Shown: positions 17,060 to 25,116 of the stretch, piece by piece | Layout: every line of letters starts with the position of its first letter | Position numbering within the stretch: the first letter of the stretch is position 1 | Assembly (NCBI RefSeq): GCF_028285565.1 | Contig: NZ_JANQOY010000201.1 | Span: 1-33,903 of the forward strand | Direction of reading: 5' to 3' | From: Acaryochloris sp. IP29b_bin.148 | GTDB lineage: Bacteria; Cyanobacteriota; Cyanobacteriia; Thermosynechococcales; Thermosynechococcaceae | DNA length: 33,903 nucleotides | The notes under the pieces: model-generated | What the model was told of the DNA's origin: nothing | What the model saw: only the letters and a program-made list of their open reading frames with translations | Databases searched by the model: none | Translations under genes and position numbers: made by a program

Positions 17060-17427
17060 TGATTCATGGAGTTGTCAATTTTCGCTATGAATTAACGCTT
17101 CCCCTAGCGGTTGGCAACTTGAATAGGCAACGAGAGTTCATCAACACTGTCATTGATACCGGATTTGATGGATTCCTATCTTTGCCTTCTGAAATTATCG
17201 TTCGTCTGGGATTACCTTGGAGAACCTCCAGCATAGCGACCTTGGGTGATGGCAGCAAAACTCTGTTTGACTTTTACACTGGAACCATCATCTGGGATGG
17301 TCAGTATCGCTCGATCGATATTGCCGAATCAGAGACGGAGCCCCTGCTAGGATTGGCATTACTTCGCGGATATCGATTGCAGGTCGATAATGTTGAGGGA
17401 GGTATCGTCACAATTGAATTGCTGTGA
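17059..17427 (+). CDS. Clan AA retropepsin-like aspartic protease
   Basis: 122 residues. A single D-T-G motif is seen in NTVIDTGFDGFLSLPSEII, followed by LGLPW and a second conserved part LLGLALLRGYRLQVDN. One DTG per chain and this length match bacterial retropepsin-like proteases (AF_0612-type, clan AA), which should act as dimers. It overlaps by one base the upstream 90-residue gene. The pair sits between two broken copies of an ABC ATPase gene, so it is part of a rearranged, probably transferred segment. Substrate unknown. Confidence 0.82.
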   Translation: MIHGVVNFRYELTLPLAVGNLNRQREFINTVIDTGFDGFLSLPSEIIVRLGLPWRTSSIATLGDGSKTLFDFYTGTIIWDGQYRSIDIAESETEPLLGLALLRGYRLQVDNVEGGIVTIELL

Positions 17428-17456
17428 TTGTGTGCGAATGCGATAGATGAGGGAAG

Positions 17457-17542
17457 GTCTAACCAGGGCTAGCCGCTCGTGGCTTCAACACTCTGGTATT
17501 GACTCAAAGACTCTTGCCACAGCTGACGTCCGAGCCGTTATC
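17457..17542 (+). other. Weak attC-like hairpin
   Basis: GTCTAAC (17457-17463, fits RYYYAAC) and GTTATC (17537-17542) stand at the two ends of an 86-base stretch. GCTCGTGGC on the left can pair with GCCACAGC on the right, with one extra C unpaired. The outer and middle parts pair poorly. The right end coincides with the start of the second ABC repeat copy. It may be chance. Confidence 0.25.
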
Positions 17543-17829
17543 TTTTTTGACATTGGCTCACCCAAAGAAGACCAGTTCCATCACTAAGACTCATGCGCAA
17601 AAGAAAGATTGGCAGACTTAGGTGTGATCAGTCCATCTTCTACATAAACCACCCGATCGGCGATATCCATAATTCGGGGGTCATGGGTGACCATGAGGAC
17701 CGTGCAGCCTTCTTCCTTGGCTAATTTTCGCAACAGTTCCATGATCGTATGGCCTCGCTGAGAGTCCAGGGCAGCCGTGGGTTCATCTGCCAGAATCAGC
17801 TTGGGATTTCCGGCTAACGCTCTTGCGAT
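17537..17829 (+). repeat. Direct repeat of about 290 bp, copy 2 (partner 16436-16725)
   Basis: Second copy of the repeat described at 16436-16725, in the same orientation. It contains the second ABC ATPase remnant and its 3' flanking sequence. Confidence 0.8.
17584..17829 (-). pseudogene. 3' fragment of a DevA/LolD-type ABC transporter ATPase (copy 2)
   Basis: On the minus strand it reads IARALAGNPKLILADEPTAA, continuing through the H-loop (VLMVTHDPRIMDIADRVVYV) to ITPKSANLSFAHES and stop. A stop codon TAG lies directly before the ATC of IARAL, so there is no start; this is why it does not appear as an open frame. The break falls in GCGATC, the first bases of what would normally be GCGATCGC in this gene. 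It is the partner of the fragment at 16481-16725 and is equally incapable of ATP hydrolysis. Confidence 0.85.
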
Positions 17830-18228
17830 CTAGCTCCTAGTTCTGATGCATACTGACTCTGGACGCGAATGGATAAAGTCGAGCGAAGTACTAGGTTAAT
17901 TAATCAGTAAGAATATTGCCCTTAAAATTATCTGAGCGCCAATTAATTGCATTTTTTTTATATTCTTGTTAGCGTCTTTATTACTTCAACAAATTTACGT
18001 TGAGCGCGAAGTTATTATTGATACGTTTCTCAGAAAATTTTTTTTCATTGGCAAGTGATTTTAATGGAGAAAAACTGATGTTCTCCATTATTGACAGCCT
18101 AACTTGAGGCTAGAATCTCCTCTGCGATTATTCTATTTTTATAGTCTATTCATTATTATATTTTCTGAATCTCTATGAGAGAGCAAGCGACAAAAAATAC
18201 TATTAAATTAAAGTTTGTATTTTGATAT
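17830..18228. other. About 400-bp AT-rich gene-free stretch with two hairpins
   Basis: No coding frame of interest. Base composition turns AT-rich after about 17890 and stays so through the following gene. Two adjacent inverted repeats occur: TAATGGAGAA/TTCTCCATTA at 18062-18090 and AGCCT/AGGCT at 18096-18111, with TTGACA (a possible -35 box) at 18091-18096 between them. Confidence 0.5.
18062..18090 (+). repeat. Perfect 10-bp inverted repeat
   Basis: TAATGGAGAA (18062-18071) and TTCTCCATTA (18081-18090) are exactly complementary, with a 9-base loop. It is about 140 bases upstream of the glycosyltransferase-like gene and next to TTGACA, so it may be an operator or a leader hairpin. Confidence 0.5.
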
Positions 18229-19527
18229 ATGATTTATTTTACTATTATTCCGCTTAATTACGTAGGCTTCACTGATCAGTTAATGCAGTTTAGCGCCTAT
18301 TACAAGCTGGGGTTATCATTGGGGTATAAATATTATCATACTCCTTTTGTATCTACTCGTAGTAGCAAATCTATTGACTCATCTTTTCTTGAAAATATTC
18401 TTGGCAAGATTGATAAGATTGCAAGTAAAATCCCACCCCTAAGAGAACGTTACTCATGGATGCGAAGAGCATACGATTTTGATGTTTACGATTTTCTAGG
18501 ATTTAATCAAGGCTTTAACTCAGATGATATATTCTCGCTAAAGAAAGAATTGCAAGTTATAGATGTTGTTATCGGTGACGATACACTGCTGCTAAATGAT
18601 ATAGACTCTTTTGGAAAACTACAAAAATATATAATTGACTATATTGAAAGCAAAATTAAACTAGATTTTCAGAATGTCTTAGTTGAATTTAAGTTGGAAG
18701 GAAAACGGTATAAACTATTTGCTTTGATTCATTCAACTATCCATGATTTTCAAGATTCTCTGAGCCTTCGTGAGATTTTTTGTCGTAAGTCAAAAAAACC
18801 TTACGAAGGCTCATTATTTTTAGATAAAAAGTTAAAGATATTACTTCATGTTAGACAAGGAGATACAACTGTAATTAAAACTCCTTGGCAAACATATATT
18901 CCTATGCATTCATTAAAGAAAATGAAGGAATATAAAGAAGTTGAAGATATTGAGCATATTGACACAAAAAATATTTTTTATCCACCTGACTATTTGAACT
19001 TTATAAAAGGACTAATTAGTTACTTTGATGATGATGCTTACTCAATATTAACATTTTCAGATGGATATCATAGAGCATTTATGCGATTAGAAAAAAACAT
19101 AGATACATTCAATTTTAATCATGCTCAAATTAAATCTTTAAAAAAAATCAAAAGCATATATACTAAAGTTCACTTCAAAGAAATCCAGAATGTAAATAAT
19201 AATAAATGTTTTATTGGTGAATCATCTAAACACTTATCTCAGTTAATCCGCTCAACTCTGGATGCTGATATTGTAATAACATCAAGTCAGCAGAGAATGC
19301 TTCCAAAGCTAATTGAAAGCTACCGCGATAGTGAGTCCAAATCTATAGTTATCATTCTTTATAAAGATCGTAAGCCTGACTACAAGGATATAACGTCCAT
19401 GAGTGATAGCCAATTTATATATACAGATTTATATAGACCTAACTATGAATATATTTTTCAACGGTTAATGTATTTGAACCTGATGAATCCGAATAGGAAA
19501 ATCAAAGAGTTGACATCAGTTTCATAG
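18229..19527 (+). CDS. Putative glycosyltransferase (fucosyltransferase-like, HxRxGD motif)
   Basis: 432 residues, strongly AT-rich codons (many Ile, Lys, Asn, Tyr), unlike the core genes here. The N-terminus NYVGFTDQLMQFSAYYKLGL resembles the loop (G-x-G/T-N/D-Q-L/M-x-Q) that opens GT11 and related fucosyltransferases. HVRQGD at 207-212 matches the H-x-R-x-G-D donor-binding motif of GT-B fucosyltransferases. Late in the protein DADIVITSSQQRM recalls the DAxxxxxSS segment seen in that clan. I infer a GDP-sugar-using surface-polysaccharide transferase, but the match is by motif only. No polysaccharide genes adjoin. Composition and position next to rearranged DNA suggest horizontal gain. Confidence 0.55.
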   Translation: MIYFTIIPLNYVGFTDQLMQFSAYYKLGLSLGYKYYHTPFVSTRSSKSIDSSFLENILGKIDKIASKIPPLRERYSWMRRAYDFDVYDFLGFNQGFNSDDIFSLKKELQVIDVVIGDDTLLLNDIDSFGKLQKYIIDYIESKIKLDFQNVLVEFKLEGKRYKLFALIHSTIHDFQDSLSLREIFCRKSKKPYEGSLFLDKKLKILLHVRQGDTTVIKTPWQTYIPMHSLKKMKEYKEVEDIEHIDTKNIFYPPDYLNFIKGLISYFDDDAYSILTFSDGYHRAFMRLEKNIDTFNFNHAQIKSLKKIKSIYTKVHFKEIQNVNNNKCFIGESSKHLSQLIRSTLDADIVITSSQQRMLPKLIESYRDSESKSIVIILYKDRKPDYKDITSMSDSQFIYTDLYRPNYEYIFQRLMYLNLMNPNRKIKELTSVS

Positions 19528-19998
19528 ACTAACCAATACTATTGGGCTCCTTGTTACTCGCTCTTTTGGATTTTGTGGAATGACCTGAAAGTCACTGCCT
19601 GTTACTATTTATTGAGCCTGCAATTATTAGATTTTGTAGCCAGTTATTATGTTATTGAAAGCTATTGAGATCTTTGAAGGGAGAACATCGCTCCGGATTA
19701 TTTGATGTCGTTCTCTTCCCGTAGGTATGGAGATTCCAGAGCAATTCCATGGACCTCAAGTACAATTGAGCAACTGTTGAACCGTGATCATCCTGCATAG
19801 TCCCTAACAGATGGTCTTGATAATTCATCAATATGGTGGGCAAGCGTCAGGGGAATCATCCGCAAGTAGCTTCGATTTCGTCCTCATATCCGCAAGCTAC
19901 TGGTGGATACTTTGCTGTTTGGTATCCTTATTATCTTGATTTTGGGAGGCTGGGCTTGGAAGTAGTGGGCGATTCAATGGGCTGCCTCAATCTTTCGA
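19528..19998. other. 470-bp gene-free stretch between convergent genes
   Basis: It lies between the ends of the glycosyltransferase-like gene and speA. GGGAGAACATC near 19679 and GATGTCGTTCTCTTCCC near 19704 form an imperfect hairpin that could end transcription from either side. Near 19890-19966 a short frame reads RKLLVDTLLFGILIILILGG then WAWK and stop. It has no start after its upstream stop except GTG, and looks like the tail of a lost membrane protein. Confidence 0.45.
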
Positions 19999-22026
19999 TC
20001 AAGAGTTGAGGTAGGTATAACTTCGAAGACTCCGCTCGTAATTTTTGAGGAGGAGTTGTGCTTCCGGTAAGGTAATGTGCTGCTCTTGCAAAGCCACTTC
20101 AGACTGCTTGCGAATCTCCTCAATCAGGTCATCGGCATCATACTGGACATATTCCAAGACCTCGGTGATCGTATCCCCTTTAACTACGTGGGCAATGTGA
20201 TAGCCCATGGGGGTGAGATCAATATGGACGACGTTAGTATCTCCAAATAAATTATGGAGATTGCCCATAACCTCCTGATACGCCCCATTCAGAAACATCC
20301 CTAAGTAATAGGGCTCATTGGGTTTTAAGGAATGTAGTTCTAAGATGGGCTTGGTCTCACGCGAGTGGATAAATTGATCGATTTTGCCATCGCTATCGCA
20401 GGTGAGATCGACGAGGGTTCCCCGTTGGCTGGGCTCTTCTTGCAAGCGGTGAATGGGCATGATCGGAAACAACTGATCAATGGCCCAAGTATCGGGGGCA
20501 GATTGAAAAACCGAGAGATTCGTGTAATATAGCGACGCCATCCGCCGTTCCAGATCGTCTAGATCGACGGCCACATTATCGTCTTGACGTGCGATCGCAA
20601 GGATTTTCTGACAGCAGGCCCCGCATAATCGCTCTACCCGAGCCCGCTCCTGCAAACTCAGATAGCCAAAACCAAACAGACTGACGGCTTCTTCTTTGAA
20701 CTGCAGAGCATCATGATAGGTTTCCTGATAGTTATCAGCGCCGATGGTCTGATAGGTTTCCCAAAGATTTCGAATAATCAGATGTTCCTCTGCTTGGGCG
20801 GGTTCTGGCGTTAGGTCTAGGGTTTCGCTACTGCCCAGCACATTCATAATTAGCACGGACTGGTGAGAGGCAATTGCTCGTCCACTTTCACTCACCAACG
20901 TCGGCACGGGAAGATCTGCTTCAGCGCAGGCTTCTTTGACCTCAGCTACCACATCGTTGGCGTAGTTCTGCATATTGTAGTTTTTGGAGGCTGCCGAGTT
21001 GCTTTTCGACCCGTCGTAATCGACTCCTAGTCCACCGCCGACATCCAGGAAGTTCATATTGGCTCCCAGGCGGGCCAGCTCCACATAGATTTGACTGGCT
21101 TCTCGCAGGGCATCTTTAATTACACTGATGGCTGAGATCTGAGAGCCAATATGAAAATGAAGCAGTTGCAGCGAGTTCAGCAGGTCAGCCTGACGCAAGT
21201 TCTCAACAGCTGCGACCACTTCAGGAATGGTGAGACCAAATTTAGCCCGATCGCCTGCACTACTGCCCCAGCGGCCAATCCCTTTAGCGCTCAGTTTGGC
21301 CCGCATCCCTAAAATGGGCTGAATCTGAAGCCGACGACTCGCCTCAATCACCAGCTCCACTTCTTCTAACTGCTCAATAACAATGATCGCTTGATGGCCT
21401 AATCGCTGGGCCAGCATGGCGGTCTCAACATACTCTAAATCCTTATAGCCATTGCAAATCAGCAATGCACCTGAGGTCTTGAGTGAGGCAATCGCAATCA
21501 GGAGTTCTGGCTTAGAGCCTGCTTCTAGACCAAATTGATGAGGTTGGCCAAAGCGCACCAAGTCTTCGACGAGATGCCGCTGTTGATTGCACTTGACGGG
21601 AAACACGCCTCGGTAACGTCCGGGATAGCTGTAGCGTGCGATCGCTTTGGCGAAACAGGCATTTAACCGCTCAATTCGATCTGCCAAAATATCTGAAAAC
21701 CGGATCAAAAGCGGGGCATGGATATTCCGCTGCTGGAGGGACTGGACTAATTCGTAGAGGTCTAAAGACCCGCCTCGATCCCCTTTGGGCGATACCGTTA
21801 CATGACCAGCGGCATTGACAGAGAAATAAGGTTCTCCCCAGCCATGAATACGATAGAGTTTTTCGCTCTCTTCCACTGACCACGCTGGAGCAGAGTCAAC
21901 CGGTGTGGGGTGGGTCTTGGGCGTGAGTATCTGCGCCATCGGTGCTGAGCGACCCTTGTCTAATTCAGCCGCCTGCGTTCGGGAAATTTTGGTAGCGCTG
22001 TCTTCGCGGTTGCGACCGTTTTCCAT
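19999..22026 (-). CDS. speA: Biosynthetic arginine decarboxylase (PLP-dependent)
   Basis: 675 residues, a little longer than the usual 630-660 because of a polar N-terminal extension of about 45 residues (MENGRNREDSATKISRTQAA). The PLP lysine is in GVFPVKCNQQRHLVE. Other family marks are LGMRAKLSAKGIGRWGSSAG, HFHIGSQIS, LDVGGGLGVDYDGS (phosphate-binding glycine loop) and LVDLTCDSDGKID, which carries the active-site Cys supplied by the partner subunit. The enzyme makes agmatine from arginine, the first step of polyamine synthesis in cyanobacteria. The start ATG at 22024-22026 begins the only full-length frame; MAQILTPK 30 residues later could be an alternative. No obvious operon partner. Confidence 0.96.
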   Translation of the reverse strand: MENGRNREDSATKISRTQAAELDKGRSAPMAQILTPKTHPTPVDSAPAWSVEESEKLYRIHGWGEPYFSVNAAGHVTVSPKGDRGGSLDLYELVQSLQQRNIHAPLLIRFSDILADRIERLNACFAKAIARYSYPGRYRGVFPVKCNQQRHLVEDLVRFGQPHQFGLEAGSKPELLIAIASLKTSGALLICNGYKDLEYVETAMLAQRLGHQAIIVIEQLEEVELVIEASRRLQIQPILGMRAKLSAKGIGRWGSSAGDRAKFGLTIPEVVAAVENLRQADLLNSLQLLHFHIGSQISAISVIKDALREASQIYVELARLGANMNFLDVGGGLGVDYDGSKSNSAASKNYNMQNYANDVVAEVKEACAEADLPVPTLVSESGRAIASHQSVLIMNVLGSSETLDLTPEPAQAEEHLIIRNLWETYQTIGADNYQETYHDALQFKEEAVSLFGFGYLSLQERARVERLCGACCQKILAIARQDDNVAVDLDDLERRMASLYYTNLSVFQSAPDTWAIDQLFPIMPIHRLQEEPSQRGTLVDLTCDSDGKIDQFIHSRETKPILELHSLKPNEPYYLGMFLNGAYQEVMGNLHNLFGDTNVVHIDLTPMGYHIAHVVKGDTITEVLEYVQYDADDLIEEIRKQSEVALQEQHITLPEAQLLLKNYERSLRSYTYLNS

Positions 22027-22063
22027 GCTGATTGCCTATGTGCGACCCAATACTGCAGACATC

Positions 22064-22282
22064 TTAGCTGAGTTTAAGGGCGCAAGCGGGAACATCATCC
22101 CAGGACTCGACGGTTCTTAAACGGGCCACCCATCCTGCTTCCTTTTGGTGCTCGGTGAGGTTGTCTTGAAAAGAGGTATGACAGTCTTGGGCATGTTGGG
22201 CATCACAACAGGCAATACAGGCATAAACTAACCCAGCTGGATCCAACTGCTCATTGACCCAAATGGTCTTTGATTGGCTCAT
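22064..22282 (-). CDS. Conserved small cyanobacterial protein (Cys/His-containing)
   Basis: 72 residues from ATG at 22280-22282 (MSQSKTIWVNEQLDPAGLVY); I prefer it to an upstream non-ATG start. Four Cys and several His are grouped: ACIACCDAQHAQDCH. The C-terminus WVARLRTVESWDDVPACAL is well formed. I recall close relatives in many cyanobacteria but no assigned function; the Cys/His group could bind metal. It starts just after the psaC terminator hairpin on the same strand and ends 37 bases before the speA start, so it may be co-transcribed with speA or read from its own promoter. Confidence 0.75.
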   Translation of the reverse strand: MSQSKTIWVNEQLDPAGLVYACIACCDAQHAQDCHTSFQDNLTEHQKEAGWVARLRTVESWDDVPACALKLS

Positions 22283-22303
22283 AGCGTCAATTGTCAATCA
22301 AAC

Positions 22304-22334
22304 AATAAAAAGAGGAAGCATCGGCTCCCTCTTT
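22304..22334 (-). terminator. Rho-independent terminator of psaC
   Basis: On the minus strand AAAGAGG and CCTCTTT (22309-22334 overall) form the stem, strengthened by an inner AG/CT pair around GATG, followed directly by TTTTTATTG. It is 53 bases past the psaC stop and before the next gene's start. Confidence 0.85.
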
Positions 22335-22387
22335 CTGAATGCAACACAGCAAAAATGACTCAAGATTTACGATATTAGCGCAAATGC

Positions 22388-22663
<276 letters not shown>

Positions 22664-22913
22664 TTAACAGGCGTCTGTTACCGCCGGGTGCTTTTCAAAG
22701 ACAACTGTATAGTCGAGGATCCTATAACGTGTCTTAGTTTACAGCAGCGCATTTCCCAGTTCTACAAAAACTAGAGGAAACTTTAAAGAATGTTACCTTA
22801 GGAGACGGTCCCTTGACCCGTGTCAAACGTCAATTTTGGTGATCTTCGACCCTTTTCTGCAGCCCCAAAACACGATCTCCTGCCAAGCAGAGGGGCGGTC
22901 TAAAAACCATTTC

Positions 22914-24275
22914 TTAAGCCCGAGTCGCCCGATTTGCAGTATTTCGTTCGACATCTCGTAATTTCTTGCCCCGCCAGAGCAACCGAATCGGCGTACCCGT
23001 AAAATCCAGATTTTCTCGGAATTGCCGTTCGATATAACGGCGATAGTTGTCTTTGAAGTGGTCAGGATTATTGACAAATAGGGCAATAGTAGGGGGCTGA
23101 CTACTGACCTGTGTGCCGTAGTAAATCTTGCCTTGTCGCCCTTGGCGAGTGGTGGGCGGTGTATGCCAACTGACGGCTTCTTCCAAAACTTCGTTAATCA
23201 CCGAAGTGGTGACTCGCTGCTGAAACTGCTGAGCTGCGGTATCCACTAACCCCAGAATTTTCCCGACCCGCTGTCCGCTGAGGGCACTGACAAAAATCAT
23301 TTCGGCCCAATCCATAAAATTAAGGCGAGATCGGATTTGCTTACTAAACTCGTTAATGGTGTAGGTGTCTTTCGTAACGGCATCCCATTTGTTCACCACG
23401 ACAACGCAGGCTCGGCCATCATCAATAATCCGTCCCGCGAGCTTTTGGTCCTGCTCAGTGACACCATCAAGGGCATCAATGACAAACAATACGACTTGCG
23501 ATCGCCGTATCGCTTTAAAAGCCCGATTAATCCCAAAAAACTCAGGCCCATAGGACACATTTTTTTTGCGTCGAATTCCCGCAGTATCAATAAATCGATA
23601 GGTTTGCCCGCCTTGACGGACGACCATATCAATGGCATCACGAGTGGTTCCTGAGATCGGACTGACAATCGAGCGAGTCTCCCCCACAAAGGCATTGAGT
23701 AAACTAGATTTGCCGACGTTTGGCCGTCCCACCAGGGCGACTTTAATTTCTGGTTCATCGGGCGTCTCCGGTGTCTCTGAGAAATGCTCAACCACGAGAT
23801 CGAGCAGCTCTCCTGTGCCATTGCCGTGAATACCAGACACCGGAATGGGTTCATCCAAGGCTAATTCCCAGAACTGAGCCGCTTGCGTGATCCCTTGTTC
23901 GGGCGATTCGCACTTGTTGACGGCAAGCAGAACGGGGGTATCTTGCTGTCGGAGCCAATGGGCAATTTCATGGTCTGCGGGTGTTGGCCCCGCTTGCCCA
24001 TCCACCACCATCACCACAACAGTGGCTTCTGCCAAGGCAATCATGACTTGTTGACGAATAAATGGCAGAAATTCCGTCTGATCGTCAAATACGAGTCCGC
24101 CCGTATCCACCAGAGAAAAGTCTCGACCATTCCAGAGAGCTTGACGATACGTGCGATCGCGTGTGACCCCCGGTGAATCATGGACAATGGCATCCATCAT
24201 TCCCGTCAGCCGATTGACTAGCGTTGACTTCCCGACGTTGGGGCGACCAACAATGGCAACAATGGGTAACCCCAT
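22914..24275 (-). CDS. der: Ribosome-assembly GTPase Der (EngA)
   Basis: 453 residues with two tandem GTPase domains and a C-terminal KH-like domain, the unique Der plan. Domain 1: GRPNVGKST (10-18), DTGG, NKCE. Domain 2: GRPNVGKSS (about 181-189), [18 protein letters not shown]. The KH-like end contains [20 protein letters not shown] and [20 protein letters not shown]. Der acts in maturation of the 50S subunit. 70 bases separate its start from the lyase gene upstream on the same strand, so the two may share a transcript. Confidence 0.98.
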   Translation of the reverse strand: MGLPIVAIVGRPNVGKSTLVNRLTGMMDAIVHDSPGVTRDRTYRQALWNGRDFSLVDTGGLVFDDQTEFLPFIRQQVMIALAEATVVVMVVDGQAGPTPADHEIAHWLRQQDTPVLLAVNKCESPEQGITQAAQFWELALDEPIPVSGIHGNGTGELLDLVVEHFSETPETPDEPEIKVALVGRPNVGKSSLLNAFVGETRSIVSPISGTTRDAIDMVVRQGGQTYRFIDTAGIRRKKNVSYGPEFFGINRAFKAIRRSQVVLFVIDALDGVTEQDQKLAGRIIDDGRACVVVVNKWDAVTKDTYTINEFSKQIRSRLNFMDWAEMIFVSALSGQRVGKILGLVDTAAQQFQQRVTTSVINEVLEEAVSWHTPPTTRQGRQGKIYYGTQVSSQPPTIALFVNNPDHFKDNYRRYIERQFRENLDFTGTPIRLLWRGKKLRDVERNTANRATRA

Positions 24276-24345
24276 CTTTCTGTCCTATTTTCTAAAGAAT
24301 TAATCTGAATATTCAACTTAAGCCGTGTATCACCCATGACTTCAT

Positions 24346-24906
24346 TTAAGGCGTAGACACTGAAGTGACTCTTTTATCGGAGGCGGGTGTGGCAACTTCC
24401 CCCATACGCACCTCAGAATACCAAGTGGCCTGGACCAGTTGCCCCACCTGTTTGAGTATACTGATGCGGAGGCGGAGATTGGGACTCGCGAACCAAATCT
24501 GTTCTTCCAAAACCCTTTGATCGTGGACACCCGTTAAGATTAACCGCTGATCCGCATCAATATGGAAATTGAGCTGACGCACTGCTCCATCTGCACCTTG
24601 CTGCAATAACTGCCCCTGCTGTTCAGATGCATTGGAGGCCATCGGCACCATTAAAAGTGTTCCATTCTCTTGGGGTTGGGACGAAAAGCCTTGGCTTTGC
24701 CAAGATAGGCGCGCAGCACATAACGCCAATTTGGGATCGAACCCAGCCGTTTTGCACAGATTAACCACCTCTAGCTCATCTTCCTTCAAGCTGCTGATCT
24801 CCAGTTGGGCAGCCTGTGCTTCTGAGGTCATCCCCCCCAACGGGTGGCAGGTGCGCTGCGTAAACCAACGGCCACAACTTAACTGAATAAATCCCTGAAT
24901 GTTCAT
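24346..24906 (-). CDS. CpcS/CpeS-family phycobiliprotein chromophore lyase
   Basis: 186 residues, the normal size for this family. The N-terminus MNIQGFIQLSCGRWFTQRTC and the late EEQIWFASPNLRLRISIL with WYSEVRMGE are typical of CpcS/CpcU/CpeS bilin lyases, which are lipocalin-like and attach phycocyanobilin to a conserved Cys of phycobiliprotein beta subunits. The middle (EDELEVVNLCKTAGFDP, QLNFHIDADQRLILTG) also fits. It cannot be decided from sequence whether it is the S, T-like or U member, so I give no symbol. Its presence supports that the organism makes phycobiliproteins. It lies directly upstream of der. Confidence 0.75.
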   Translation of the reverse strand: MNIQGFIQLSCGRWFTQRTCHPLGGMTSEAQAAQLEISSLKEDELEVVNLCKTAGFDPKLALCAARLSWQSQGFSSQPQENGTLLMVPMASNASEQQGQLLQQGADGAVRQLNFHIDADQRLILTGVHDQRVLEEQIWFASPNLRLRISILKQVGQLVQATWYSEVRMGEVATPASDKRVTSVSTP

Positions 24907-25116
24907 GAAATTGTGTAAGGGGCAATTCTACTCATTCTATGACATTTCCCCAATGGCTTGGCTCGATGTTTCAGTCAAGATCAAGCCATGGGAGAAATGT
25001 CCATTAGAAAGCTCACATTCCCCTGAGAGAGCTATGCCGATTGCTAGTGTTGGATCCATATCTTGGCTTCTGGCTCTGTCAAGGTTTTTCGATGCTGCAT
25101 GGGAGCTTGAACGGGG

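Noticed and set aside
13757-17830. Complete mobile integron
   Set aside because: No integron integrase (tyrosine recombinase) frame and no convincing attI or Pc promoter is visible in the window, so only a cassette cluster is claimed.
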